Shown here: piece by piece, positions 1-7,584 of the stretch | How the letters are laid out: every line of letters begins with the position of its first letter | Position numbering within the stretch: the stretch's first letter is position 1 | Origin: Paramylibacter ulvae | Lineage (GTDB): Bacteria > Pseudomonadota > Alphaproteobacteria > Rhodobacterales > Rhodobacteraceae | Direction: 5' to 3' | Length of the DNA stretch: 64,000 nt | Assembly: GCF_014652655.1 (NCBI RefSeq) | Contig: NZ_BMZF01000006.1 | Coordinates: forward strand, 62,001-126,000 | The notes under the pieces: model-generated | Database searches by the model: none | Told to the model about the DNA's origin: nothing | What the model saw: only the letters and a program-made list of their open reading frames with translations | Program-made: the position numbers and the translations under genes

Positions 1-41
1 TCTGACTTGTGAAGTTGAGATTGACATGGCAAAGTTTTTCC

Positions 42-1616
42 ATGTTCACGATAGAAGATTTCAAACCGCTACATGGTGCCGAAGAAAAACTGTTGGTTGC
101 GAGTGCGCATGGTGAACGGTTAACGCTTGGCGATGGTGATTTGCCTAGTATGGGTTCCACCGACGTTGGGATTCGTGCTGAACTAATCCGTTATTTGCTG
201 TTGGGCTCAGATGTAAATGCGCCGCTCCATGCAAAAGGTATTCGCATTCGCGGCGCGAAAATCATCGGGTTGTTGGATTTGCAGGGCTGTGATTGTTCAC
301 ATGATCTAACCCTGACAAGGTGCAGTTTTGATAAGGCGCCCAATTTTTTGAATGCGCGTATGCGTGGGCTACATTTAAGTGGCTGTTCCACGCCTGGTAT
401 CATCGCGGATAATGCCATTTTTGCGGGTTCGGTTTATCTGCGCCAAGGGTTTCATTCCACCGCGGAGATATCAATGCCTGGGGTGCGTATCGCAGGGGAC
501 TTACAAGTTTGTGATGCCAAAATAGAAGACGCTGGGTTCATTTCGTTTTTTGGCGCATCGATCCGTGTAGAGGGATCGGTGTTTTTAGGGGATTACCCAT
601 TTGACGACACAGAATCCGAACTTCATTCTGATGGTGCGTTGATGTTTTCATCGGCCAAAATTTCAGGAGATTTTTTCTGTAAGAATTGTGCCATCGCGCC
701 TGACAGCGCAATGAGCACGACGCCGATCTATTTGGATGGAGAAACAATTGGTGAACTGACTGCGCTTTCGTTGGCGCGGGCGGAAATCGGTGGTGTGTTG
801 TTTTGTAAAAACAATCAAATATCACGTGGTATGTTGAACTTTTCTGGGGCTAGGGTGCGTCGATTAAATGATGATGCCACGGGTGAATCTGCCACATATC
901 GGGTGCGGTTGGACGGTTTTGAATATCAAGATTTCGCGCAAGAAGCCGATACAAGCGTCAAATCACGATTAGAATGGTTGGAACGTCGCCCAACCCATGT
1001 CGAATTTTCCGCGCAACCTTATGAACAACTGGCGCGCGTTTTGAATTCAATTGGGCATCGCGATGATGCCCAAGATGTGTTGATGCGAAAGGAATTGTTG
1101 CAACGCGCCGCGAACCGACATGCCATTCGACACAGTGGCGTGGGAACATGGCGGTTACCGTTTTTGGCAGCGTCCGATTTTTTTATTCGTTTTCTAATCG
1201 GGTATGGATACCGCCCGATGTTCGCAGTTTTTTGGGGGTTTCTGTTAATAGGGATATTGTCGTTTGTGTTTCAAAAGACATGGGATGCAGGAGACATGGC
1301 GCCAAATGCTGCACCGATATTGATTTCACAAGATTGGATAGATGCGACACGAACCCATCCTGACAATCCAGCACAGTTCTGGTCGTCACCCGATCAGGCA
1401 GGCAAGGATTATGAAACATTTAACGCAATTGCATATGCTGCCGATTTATTGGTTCCCATTGTTAATTTGGGTCAAGAATCTGCATGGGCACCTTCGACAT
1501 CTCGTAGTGATTGGGGCCGCCAAGCGTGGTGGTTGCGTTGGTTTGCAAAGTTCATCGGCTGGGTGATTACCGCATTGGGTGCAGCAGCGGTAACAGGTGT
1601 AATTCGCCGCGATTAA
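42..1616 (+). CDS. Membrane-anchored solenoid-like protein, function unknown
   Basis: 524 aa as called. I do not recognise a function. Roughly residues 30-320 are built of short imperfect repeats (for example SGDFFCKNC and GGVLFCKNNQ) at spacings that suggest a stacked-strand, pentapeptide-like solenoid. A charged linker follows, then a hydrophobic stretch near residues 379-408 and another at the very C-terminus (about 501-522), so the solenoid is probably tethered to the inner membrane. An in-frame TGA at 3-5 shows the gene is complete. The ATG at 42 was preferred, but a GTG at 9 is also in frame and neither has a clear ribosome binding site. It converges on cobD with a 4-nt overlap of the two stops. 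Confidence 0.7.
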   Translation: MFTIEDFKPLHGAEEKLLVASAHGERLTLGDGDLPSMGSTDVGIRAELIRYLLLGSDVNAPLHAKGIRIRGAKIIGLLDLQGCDCSHDLTLTRCSFDKAPNFLNARMRGLHLSGCSTPGIIADNAIFAGSVYLRQGFHSTAEISMPGVRIAGDLQVCDAKIEDAGFISFFGASIRVEGSVFLGDYPFDDTESELHSDGALMFSSAKISGDFFCKNCAIAPDSAMSTTPIYLDGETIGELTALSLARAEIGGVLFCKNNQISRGMLNFSGARVRRLNDDATGESATYRVRLDGFEYQDFAQEADTSVKSRLEWLERRPTHVEFSAQPYEQLARVLNSIGHRDDAQDVLMRKELLQRAANRHAIRHSGVGTWRLPFLAASDFFIRFLIGYGYRPMFAVFWGFLLIGILSFVFQKTWDAGDMAPNAAPILISQDWIDATRTHPDNPAQFWSSPDQAGKDYETFNAIAYAADLLVPIVNLGQESAWAPSTSRSDWGRQAWWLRWFAKFIGWVITALGAAAVTGVIRRD

Positions 1617-2548
1617 ATCAACCACGTTACCACGGCAAAAAATCCAATGGTGGCAGCAATTGCATACCACGTTCGTTGGATAACCTTGGTTGATTCCAAA
1701 ATATCATCGCTATTGGGATTTTTGTTCCCTTGGGGATTGATATACGCATCATCGGTCAATTCACCATCGTAAATTCGCGGGCCAGCGAGGCGAATATCCA
1801 AAATTCCAGCCATTGCGGATTCGGGCCAACCTGCATTTGGTGATGCGTGCAGTGGCGCATCTGATAGCATCAAATCCCAAACATCCCATGTGTTCTTTGA
1901 TGTTTGGACAAAGCACATCAACGCGCCGCAAATACGTGCTGGAATCAAATTCAGCAGGTCATCCAATTTCGCAGAACCAAACCCGAATTCCGCATAAGTT
2001 TCGGATTTATGCCCAATCATGCTGTCGGCGGTGTTCACGACTTTGTATAGGATAATACCAGGGAGCCCTAAAATCAGATACCAAAATATCGGGGCAACGA
2101 CAGCATCTGAAAAGTTTTCGGCAGCACTTTCGATGGCGGCAGTGGAAACACCTGCTTCATCCAGATTACTTGTTTCGCGCCCAACGATTTTCGCGACTTC
2201 GGCTTGACCAGACGCCAAGCTTTCCATTAGCCCAGTGGCGACAGCGCGAACATGTTTGACCAAATTGTTGTGTGCGAGCAGCGCGGTCACCACCAACATT
2301 TCAATGACGCCATAATCGGGAATAATCTTGATCAGATATCCAATCCCCAGCGCCAAAAGCGCCAATAATGTGATCGACAAAATCCCTTTTTCGCGCCGCA
2401 TCTTACCGCGATTTAACCGATCATCGAACCAATCAACAAAGCGCCCCATAATGACGGCGGGATGTGGAATGCGATTCCAAATTTGCAGCGGATCACCAAA
2501 GATAAAATCGAGCAACAACGCTAAAAATAATATCTGAAACCCATTCAT
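1613..2548 (-). CDS. cobD: Adenosylcobinamide-phosphate synthase CobD/CbiB
   Basis: 311-aa polytopic membrane protein of the CobD/CbiB family, which attaches (R)-1-amino-2-propanol O-phosphate to adenosylcobyric acid in the late cobalamin pathway. The N-terminus carries the family-typical hydrophobic helix followed by DFIFGDP and the HPAVIMGR-type segment. Later regions include NLDEAGVSTAAIESAAEN and NTADSMIGHK, both characteristic of the family. It lies 1 nt downstream of cobC in the same direction, so the decarboxylase that makes the aminopropanol phosphate and the enzyme that uses it are encoded together. This is CobD in Pseudomonas denitrificans nomenclature, not the Salmonella CobD decarboxylase. 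Confidence 0.96.
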   Translation of the reverse strand: MNGFQILFLALLLDFIFGDPLQIWNRIPHPAVIMGRFVDWFDDRLNRGKMRREKGILSITLLALLALGIGYLIKIIPDYGVIEMLVVTALLAHNNLVKHVRAVATGLMESLASGQAEVAKIVGRETSNLDEAGVSTAAIESAAENFSDAVVAPIFWYLILGLPGIILYKVVNTADSMIGHKSETYAEFGFGSAKLDDLLNLIPARICGALMCFVQTSKNTWDVWDLMLSDAPLHASPNAGWPESAMAGILDIRLAGPRIYDGELTDDAYINPQGNKNPNSDDILESTKVIQRTWYAIAATIGFFAVVTWLI

Positions 2549-2549
2549 T

Positions 2550-3500
2550 TTACGCTCCTAACGCAGATTCAATTTGCGCCCAATGATCTGGCTGGCCGGG
2601 CAATCCCAATCTTATCCATTCACTACTGTATGGAAAGATGCGACTCCAGATGTAATTCTGAGCAAGGTGTTTTTGAAAACTTACGGCATCATTGGTTTTA
2701 TACAAGCGAAACAAATCTGTGCCACCAATAATCCCAAGCCCAGAAGCGATTGCGATTTTGTCCAATCGAAACGCGTCTGTTTGCAATCGCTTGCGTGTTT
2801 TTGTTATCCAGTCAGTATCATCAAGGGCGCGCGCACCGATATATTGCGCAGGCCCTGACACTGCCCATGGGCCAATCAGATTGCGTAGTTTTTGAATGTT
2901 AGCGGGATGCCCAATGGCAAAGCCAAGTCGCAAGCCAGCCAAACCCCAAAATTTACCAAGCCCTTTCAAAATGATAACATTTGGTCGCGTCGCAAATTTG
3001 ACCAGGCTTTCACTTGGGCAAATATCACAAAAGCTTTCATCGATGATGATCAGGTCTGCGTTTTTCAATGTGTTATCGTCGATGACGTGTGTTTTGCCGT
3101 CAGGGTTGTTGGGATGAACGTAAATTTTGACCGGCGCTGAATTGTTTAAGGTAAACCCTGCGTGGACAAATGCGGCCTCATGCTCGTTATAGGTTGGCTT
3201 GGCTATTTGAAAATTAGCGCCACTCGCAATCTGGGGCAGCATTGCAATAATTTGTGACACGCCAGAGCTTGCCAAAATATTTGCGCCATTTGGGACGTGC
3301 CAAAATTTTCGGGCAGCATTGATTAACGTATTATCGCCATCCTGATCGGGAAGTCGGGTCCAGCTATCCATTGGGATATCTCCGATTGGATAGGGTATCG
3401 GATTGATCCCCGTGGACAGATCCAGCCAATGATCGCGCGTGCCACCAAATTGGGCCATTGCGGCATCTAATCCGCCCCCGTGATCACGCTTGTTTGTCAC
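2550..3500 (-). CDS. cobC: Threonine-phosphate decarboxylase CobC
   Basis: 316-aa fold-type I PLP enzyme of the histidinol-phosphate aminotransferase-like group, CobC in aerobic cobalamin nomenclature. It would make (R)-1-amino-2-propanol O-phosphate from threonine phosphate. Visible signs are the start DHGGGLDAA, the LDLSTGINPIPYP segment typical of CobC, IYVHPNNPDGKTH in the substrate/PLP region, IIIDESFCD, and a putative PLP lysine in ILKGLGKFWGLAGLRLGF. Its start overlaps the end of the DUF1636 gene by 4 nt and its stop lies 1 nt before cobD, making a tight minus-strand operon. Confidence 0.93.
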   Translation of the reverse strand: MTNKRDHGGGLDAAMAQFGGTRDHWLDLSTGINPIPYPIGDIPMDSWTRLPDQDGDNTLINAARKFWHVPNGANILASSGVSQIIAMLPQIASGANFQIAKPTYNEHEAAFVHAGFTLNNSAPVKIYVHPNNPDGKTHVIDDNTLKNADLIIIDESFCDICPSESLVKFATRPNVIILKGLGKFWGLAGLRLGFAIGHPANIQKLRNLIGPWAVSGPAQYIGARALDDTDWITKTRKRLQTDAFRLDKIAIASGLGIIGGTDLFRLYKTNDAVSFQKHLAQNYIWSRIFPYSSEWIRLGLPGQPDHWAQIESALGA

Positions 3501-3880
3501 TGATCCGATTCCGGTTTTGGTAAAATTGGCAGGCGGGCAACAAAATGCCCCTTAATCGCTTGCGGCCAAGTCTTATAGGGTACTTGTCCCGTTTCGCTTG
3601 CGTTATAGAGCAAGGCGTAATCAATAATTCCCTTTGCGTCATCTGCGTTTGCATCAAACCGCCCCAGAACATATTGCAATTTATCCGCGGATTGAATCGC
3701 TATGTTGCACGCACGTTCACAGCCCATCAAACAAGACTGGCGGCGCACCTCGATCGATTGTAAATCATTCGCGGCGGATTCAACCAATTGCGCCAAAACT
3801 TCGCCATCGCGTGGCTGGTTTTTTTCGGGGTCCCAATTCTCTTTTTTGCACGTATCGCAAACGGTGATTATAGTTTTCAC
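3497..3880 (-). CDS. DUF1636 family metal-binding / Fe-S thioredoxin-like protein
   Basis: 127 aa. The N-terminus (TVCDTCKKENWD) and the segment QSCLMGCERACNIAIQ carry five cysteines spaced as in the DUF1636 family, small thioredoxin-like proteins that often sit with cobalamin genes. Function is not established; a role in metal delivery or redox for the cobalt pathway is inference from location. The start is GTG at 3880 with AGGAG five bases upstream. It is the first gene of a minus-strand unit with cobC and cobD, overlapping cobC by 4 nt. No convincing cobalamin riboswitch was seen in the 133 bp upstream. Confidence 0.8.
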   Translation of the reverse strand: MKTIITVCDTCKKENWDPEKNQPRDGEVLAQLVESAANDLQSIEVRRQSCLMGCERACNIAIQSADKLQYVLGRFDANADDAKGIIDYALLYNASETGQVPYKTWPQAIKGHFVARLPILPKPESDQ

Positions 3881-3955
3881 AACATCTCCTGATTTTTTAT
3901 GCTTGTTTGGCGAAAACGGCGGAAAAACGCAAACACAAACAAATTAAAGAACCGG

Positions 3956-3971
3956 TTAAGGTTTTGTTAAC
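3956..3971 (+). promoter_or_regulatory. Candidate CtrA binding site (TTAA-N7-TTAAC)
   Basis: TTAA at 3956-3959 and TTAAC at 3967-3971 are separated by exactly seven bases, a perfect match to the alphaproteobacterial CtrA box. It lies 42 nt before the receiver gene at 4014. A possible -10 (TATTAT, 3995-4000) would place the box over the -35 region, the usual arrangement for CtrA-activated promoters. The divergent DUF1636-cobC-cobD unit starts 75 nt away on the other side. Confidence 0.6.
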
Positions 3972-4013
3972 CTAAAGTTCACAAAACTGATTTGTATTAT
4001 GTAAGAGAGACAC

Positions 4014-4370
4014 ATGCGCGTATTAGTAGCAGAAGGTAATCTTGCGCTCAGCACTATTTGGTGCAGGCATTTGCGCAGACAGGGGTTAGATGTGGTTCAA
4101 GCATTGAGCCAAGATCAAGCCATGGACGAATTGCGCGACCATGATTTTGGCGCATTGATCCTGAATTTAAAGTTACCAGAATCAAATGTGCTGGCAATTT
4201 CTGACGTGGCGACCTATCGCAATCCAGATATCGCAATAATCTTGGTGACCGCCGATCGGTTTTTTTCCGACGGATCAATTTTTGATTTGGTGCCAAATGC
4301 GCGCAGTTTCGTAAATGATCAGGTGCGGCCAGATGATTTGGCTGCGATGGTGGATCACTATTCGGCCTAG
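4014..4370 (+). CDS. Atypical response-regulator receiver protein lacking the phospho-acceptor Asp
   Basis: 118 aa, a single stand-alone receiver (REC) fold with no output domain. Pattern matching places the beta-3 phospho-acceptor in LILNLKLPESN, where the expected Asp is Asn51. The acidic pair after beta-1 reads AEGN (Glu7-Gly8), with one acid lost. Thr79 is kept in IILVTA, but the conserved beta-5 lysine is not evident around SFVNDQVRP. It therefore looks like a pseudo-receiver that works by protein contact rather than classical phosphorylation (inference). It is preceded by a CtrA box and a possible ribosome binding site (AGAGAG), and its stop overlaps the convergent hydroquinone reductase gene by 4 nt. 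Confidence 0.8.
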   Translation: MRVLVAEGNLALSTIWCRHLRRQGLDVVQALSQDQAMDELRDHDFGALILNLKLPESNVLAISDVATYRNPDIAIILVTADRFFSDGSIFDLVPNARSFVNDQVRPDDLAAMVDHYSA

Positions 4371-5338
4371 CCGCGACCGTGTGGTTCATTCCAGTCGATT
4401 ACTGGGTTTATCGGAATGATGCGATTGGGATTAATCGTTTCGTGACTGTAATGATAATGGCGTACGATGTGATCAAGGTTGATTGTATCCGCGACGCCAT
4501 GCCATTGATAAAGCTCGCGCGCATACGCCCAAATATTTGGAAAATCGACCACGCGATTTCGATTGCATTTGAAATGCAAAACGTAAACGGGATCAAATCG
4601 CACCAACGTTGGGAATAAACGCCAATCTGCCTCGGTTATGCGATCCCCCAGCAGATAGCGATTTTCTGCCAGATGGGTTTCCAGCCAATCCATTGTTTCA
4701 AACAACGCGCCAACCGCGTCGTCATATGCGGCCTGTGTCGTGGCAAAGCCAGCTTTGTAAACGCCATTGTTGATATTTGAATAAATACGTGCGTTTACCG
4801 CATCAATATCATCGTGCAACTCGGTTGGCCAATAATCGTCCGTATTTCCCGTGATGTCATTGAATGCGGAATTAAACATACGGATGATTTCGGACGATTC
4901 ATTGGACACGATTTTATTGGTATGCTTGTCCCATAAAATTGGCACGGTCACGCGACCAGACATTTGATCATCCACCCGCAAATATATATCGCGCAAGAAT
5001 TTTGAATTGAACAAGCTGTCACCCTTGGCAGGCCCGCGATGCTCAAACGTCCATCCGTCGTTCAACATATCTGGATGAACCACATCGACGCTAATGTGAT
5101 CGCTTAGTTGTTTTAGTTTGCGAAACAGAAGTGTGCGGTGCGCCCAAGGGCATGCCAATGATACATACAAATGATAACGACCCGATTCTGCCTTAAAACC
5201 AGCGTTTCCCGTTGCTCCCGCCGATCCATCCCGTGTAATCCAATTGCGAAACCCAGCGGTAGATCGCACGAATTTCCCATCAGATGAACTTGTGTCGTAC
5301 CATTTTTCCGACCATTTTCCGTTAACAAGCAATCCCAT
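4367..5338 (-). CDS. Glutathionyl-hydroquinone reductase (YqjG/ECM4-type GST)
   Basis: 323 aa, the usual size for xi-class glutathione transferases, which reduce glutathionyl-hydroquinones to hydroquinones. The catalytic cysteine is Cys63 in LACPWAHRTL, in a thioredoxin-like N-terminal domain; an all-helical GST C-terminal domain follows (YLLGDRITEADWRLFPTL). The start at 5338 was chosen over the ATG at 5344 because AAGGAG lies 7-8 nt upstream of the former and only about 1 nt from the latter. It is a single gene, convergent with the receiver gene and divergent from the cob operon. Confidence 0.92.
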   Translation of the reverse strand: MGLLVNGKWSEKWYDTSSSDGKFVRSTAGFRNWITRDGSAGATGNAGFKAESGRYHLYVSLACPWAHRTLLFRKLKQLSDHISVDVVHPDMLNDGWTFEHRGPAKGDSLFNSKFLRDIYLRVDDQMSGRVTVPILWDKHTNKIVSNESSEIIRMFNSAFNDITGNTDDYWPTELHDDIDAVNARIYSNINNGVYKAGFATTQAAYDDAVGALFETMDWLETHLAENRYLLGDRITEADWRLFPTLVRFDPVYVLHFKCNRNRVVDFPNIWAYARELYQWHGVADTINLDHIVRHYHYSHETINPNRIIPINPVIDWNEPHGRG

Positions 5339-5394
5339 TTGCATTCTCCTTTGTGTGCTTCATAACATCGGAGGTGGCGAAAAACACAATTTCA

Positions 5395-5611
5395 TTGAGA
5401 ACACTCTGTTTGCGATTGAGAAACAAGCGATAGGTCGCAGTCGGCAAATCATGTGCCGCGAATCTGTTGCCACTTTTCGTCTGGCTGTTTATAGATTCAA
5501 ACAGACGATGCCCCAATCGGGGCCAGACAGGTGCGTTGCGTGTCGGTCGACCCACATCGGGGGCCAAACCAACTTCGTCACGACGCCACCACATTTTGAG
5601 AGGAATACCAA
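5395..5611 (+). promoter_or_regulatory. Structured leader upstream of the cob operon, possible variant cobalamin riboswitch
   Basis: About 215 bases without a gene, holding several potential RNA stems: a CGGCA/TGCCG hairpin at 5442-5458, a CGTCTG/CAGACG stem around 5478-5507 and a GCCCC/GGGGC hairpin at 5509-5522. GCGAATCTG at 5457-5465 matches the loop region of the E. coli btuB cobalamin riboswitch. The 3' part (GCCAGACAGGTGC) only loosely resembles a B12 box and the element would be shorter than the classic one. Its place directly before a seven-gene cobalamin operon is the main support. Confidence 0.25.
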
Positions 5612-5842
5612 ATGCGAATTTTAAGCGTGTTGTGCGTTGTACTGTTTCCAAACCTTGCGTTTGCCCATGTTGGACATGTTGGCGAAGTTGCGGGTCATAG
5701 CCATATTTGGGGGCTGATTGCGCTGGGTCTCGCGGGGGCTGCTGCTGCTTATGGTGCGCGGCGTGCAAAGAAAAACGCAGAGGCTTCTGATCAGGAAGAA
5801 GAAGCGGAAGAAGAATCAAGCGAAGCTCCGCAGGAGGCTTGA
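5612..5842 (+). CDS. Small signal-peptide/membrane protein of the cobalamin operon (DUF6732-like)
   Basis: 76 aa. A hydrophobic signal-like N-terminus ends near LAFA, followed by a His-rich stretch (HVGHVGEVAGHSH), one transmembrane helix (IWGLIALGLAGAAAAYGA) and an acidic, charged tail. The His-rich part could bind a divalent metal such as cobalt, as in accessory proteins of cobalt uptake; this is inference. It resembles short proteins found next to cobalamin genes in Rhodobacterales that I associate with DUF6732, but I am not certain of the family number. GAGG lies eight bases before the ATG. It is 3 nt upstream of cbiX and opens the operon. Confidence 0.75.
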   Translation: MRILSVLCVVLFPNLAFAHVGHVGEVAGHSHIWGLIALGLAGAAAAYGARRAKKNAEASDQEEEAEEESSEAPQEA

Positions 5843-5845
5843 TCA

Positions 5846-6934
5846 ATGGCTGAAAAAATTGGTGTGATGATCTGTGGTCATGGATCACGGTCACAATCTG
5901 CTGTCGATGAATTTGCAACCTTGGCTGAAAAATTGCCGCCATTGCTGCCACCCGAATGGCCGATGGAATATGGCTATCTGGAATTTGCAAACCCTTTGAT
6001 CCGCGATGGCTTGGATAGCTTGCGCGCACAGGGCTGTACAAAAATCCTTGCGGTTCCAGGTATGTTATTTGCGGCGATGCATTCAAAGAATGATATCCCA
6101 ACCGTGTTAAATACTTACGCCGCAAAACACGGTGTTGATATTAGTTACGGTCAAGAGCTTGGCGTCGATCCGTTGATGATCGCGGCGGCGGGTGCGCGTG
6201 TCCAAGACGCGGTTAATGCGGCCAATGCAAAACACGGTGAACTGCCATTGTCCGAAACTGCATTGGTGGTGATTGGGCGCGGCGCATCCGATCCTGATGC
6301 GAATTCCAACGTATCAAAAATTGCCCGCCTGTTGTGGGAAGGCATGGGATTTGGTTGGTGCGAAACAGGATATTCTGGTGTTACGTTTCCCTTGGTTGAA
6401 CCCTGTTTGGATCATGTGTCAAAGCTTGGATATAAGCGCGTTATCGTATTCCCGTATTTTCTGTTTTCGGGCATTCTGATTGATCGCATTTATGGGTTTA
6501 CGGATAAATGCGCCGAAAAATACACGGGTATTCAATTTGAAAAGGCTGGGTATCTGGGCGATCATCCACAGGTTTTGGAGACATTTGTTCAGCGTATCAC
6601 AGAGCAGGTTGGCGAAATTCCTCCGCCGAATTGTGCGATGTGTAAATATCGCACGCAGGTGTTGGGTTTTGAATCCGAGGTCGGTGCAATTCAAGAAAGC
6701 CACCACCACCACGTGGAAGGCCAAGGTGCAAATGCACCAGGTTCGAATGTCGAAGATTGTAAAATGTGCGATACATATTGCACGGGTGAATGCCGATTGG
6801 ACATGGATCACCACCACCACCATCATCATGACCACGCACATGATCACAGCCATTCGCATGATCACGATCATGTTCATGCCGAATACCCCCACGCAAAACA
6901 TCCACACGGCCCAGAGAGCGCGCGGAAAAAGTGA
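5846..6934 (+). CDS. cbiX: Sirohydrochlorin cobaltochelatase CbiX with metal-binding tail
   Basis: 362 aa, a long-form CbiX with two chelatase-like halves. The first half has ICGHGSRS and AMHSKNDIP (metal-site histidines); the second has IGRGASDPDAN and VFPYFLFSGIL. It would insert Co2+ into sirohydrochlorin or a related early precursor. The C-terminal extension holds CAMCKYR and CKMCDTYCTGEC, compatible with an Fe-S cluster, then a run of seven histidines and a long His/Asp stretch. Bacillus megaterium CbiX has a comparable Fe-S motif and His-rich region (established). It overlaps cobH by 4 nt. Confidence 0.94.
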   Translation: MAEKIGVMICGHGSRSQSAVDEFATLAEKLPPLLPPEWPMEYGYLEFANPLIRDGLDSLRAQGCTKILAVPGMLFAAMHSKNDIPTVLNTYAAKHGVDISYGQELGVDPLMIAAAGARVQDAVNAANAKHGELPLSETALVVIGRGASDPDANSNVSKIARLLWEGMGFGWCETGYSGVTFPLVEPCLDHVSKLGYKRVIVFPYFLFSGILIDRIYGFTDKCAEKYTGIQFEKAGYLGDHPQVLETFVQRITEQVGEIPPPNCAMCKYRTQVLGFESEVGAIQESHHHHVEGQGANAPGSNVEDCKMCDTYCTGECRLDMDHHHHHHHDHAHDHSHSHDHDHVHAEYPHAKHPHGPESARKK

Positions 6935-7584
6935 CCAAGCGCCCGCCACTCCATTACATTCGTGAACCGTCAGAAATTTACGCAGAAAGCTTTGCCACTG
7001 TGCGTAAAGAGGCGCGGTTGGATCGGTTTGACCCATCCATGCAACCATTGGTCACCCGGTTGATCCATTCTTGTGGCATGGTTGAAATCGCAGACCGATT
7101 GGCATTTTCACCCAATGCCGCACGCGAGGGCATGGCCGCCCTTGCAGCAGGTGCTCCAGTGTTGTGTGATTGCGAAATGGTGGGTGCGGGCATCATTCGT
7201 CGATACTTGCCCGCCGATAATCAGGTCATTGTGACACTGAACAATCCGTCTGTCCCAACACTTGCCAAAGACATCGGAAACACACGTTCCGCCGCTGCGG
7301 TGGAGTTGTGGCGCGATCATATTGATGGCGCGGTGGTCGCCATTGGGAATGCGCCCACGGCGCTGTTCCATTTGTTGGAATTGCTAGATCAATGTTGGCC
7401 AAAACCTGCGTGTATCCTTGGGTTTCCAGTTGGGTTTGTTGGTGCGGCCGAGAGCAAAGCAGAATTGGCGGCCAATCCGCGTGGGTGTGATTTTGTGGCA
7501 TTGCGTGGCCGTAAGGGTGGATCGGCAATGGCATCCGCGGGTGTAAATGCATTGGCGGCAGGCCTGCCGGAGGATGGTACATGA
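6931..7584 (+). CDS. cobH: Precorrin-8X methylmutase CobH/CbiC
   Basis: 217 aa. The enzyme moves a methyl group from C-11 to C-12 of the corrin ring, forming hydrogenobyrinic acid (or cobyrinic acid with the cobalt-loaded substrate). The catalytic histidine lies in RLIHSCGMVE. Other family segments are CDCEMVGAGI, IGNAPTALFHLLEL, GFPVGFVGAAESK and ALRGRKGGS. The start is GTG at 6931, overlapping the cbiX stop as GTGA. The 3' end overlaps cobL by 4 nt, which implies translational coupling. Confidence 0.96.
   Translation: MTKRPPLHYIREPSEIYAESFATVRKEARLDRFDPSMQPLVTRLIHSCGMVEIADRLAFSPNAAREGMAALAAGAPVLCDCEMVGAGIIRRYLPADNQVIVTLNNPSVPTLAKDIGNTRSAAAVELWRDHIDGAVVAIGNAPTALFHLLELLDQCWPKPACILGFPVGFVGAAESKAELAANPRGCDFVALRGRKGGSAMASAGVNALAAGLPEDGT

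Noticed and set aside
3939-3959. Second CtrA site just upstream of the perfect one
   Set aside because: The two TTAA half-sites (3944-3947 and 3956-3959) are eight bases apart instead of seven.
5322-6125. Minus-strand open frame of 267 codons over the cob leader and cbiX
   Set aside because: It overlaps well-supported genes on the opposite strand, has no recognisable protein features and lacks a sensible ribosome binding site.
6419-7048. Minus-strand open frame of 209 codons rich in Val and Met
   Set aside because: Complement of the poly-His tail of CbiX; no independent support.
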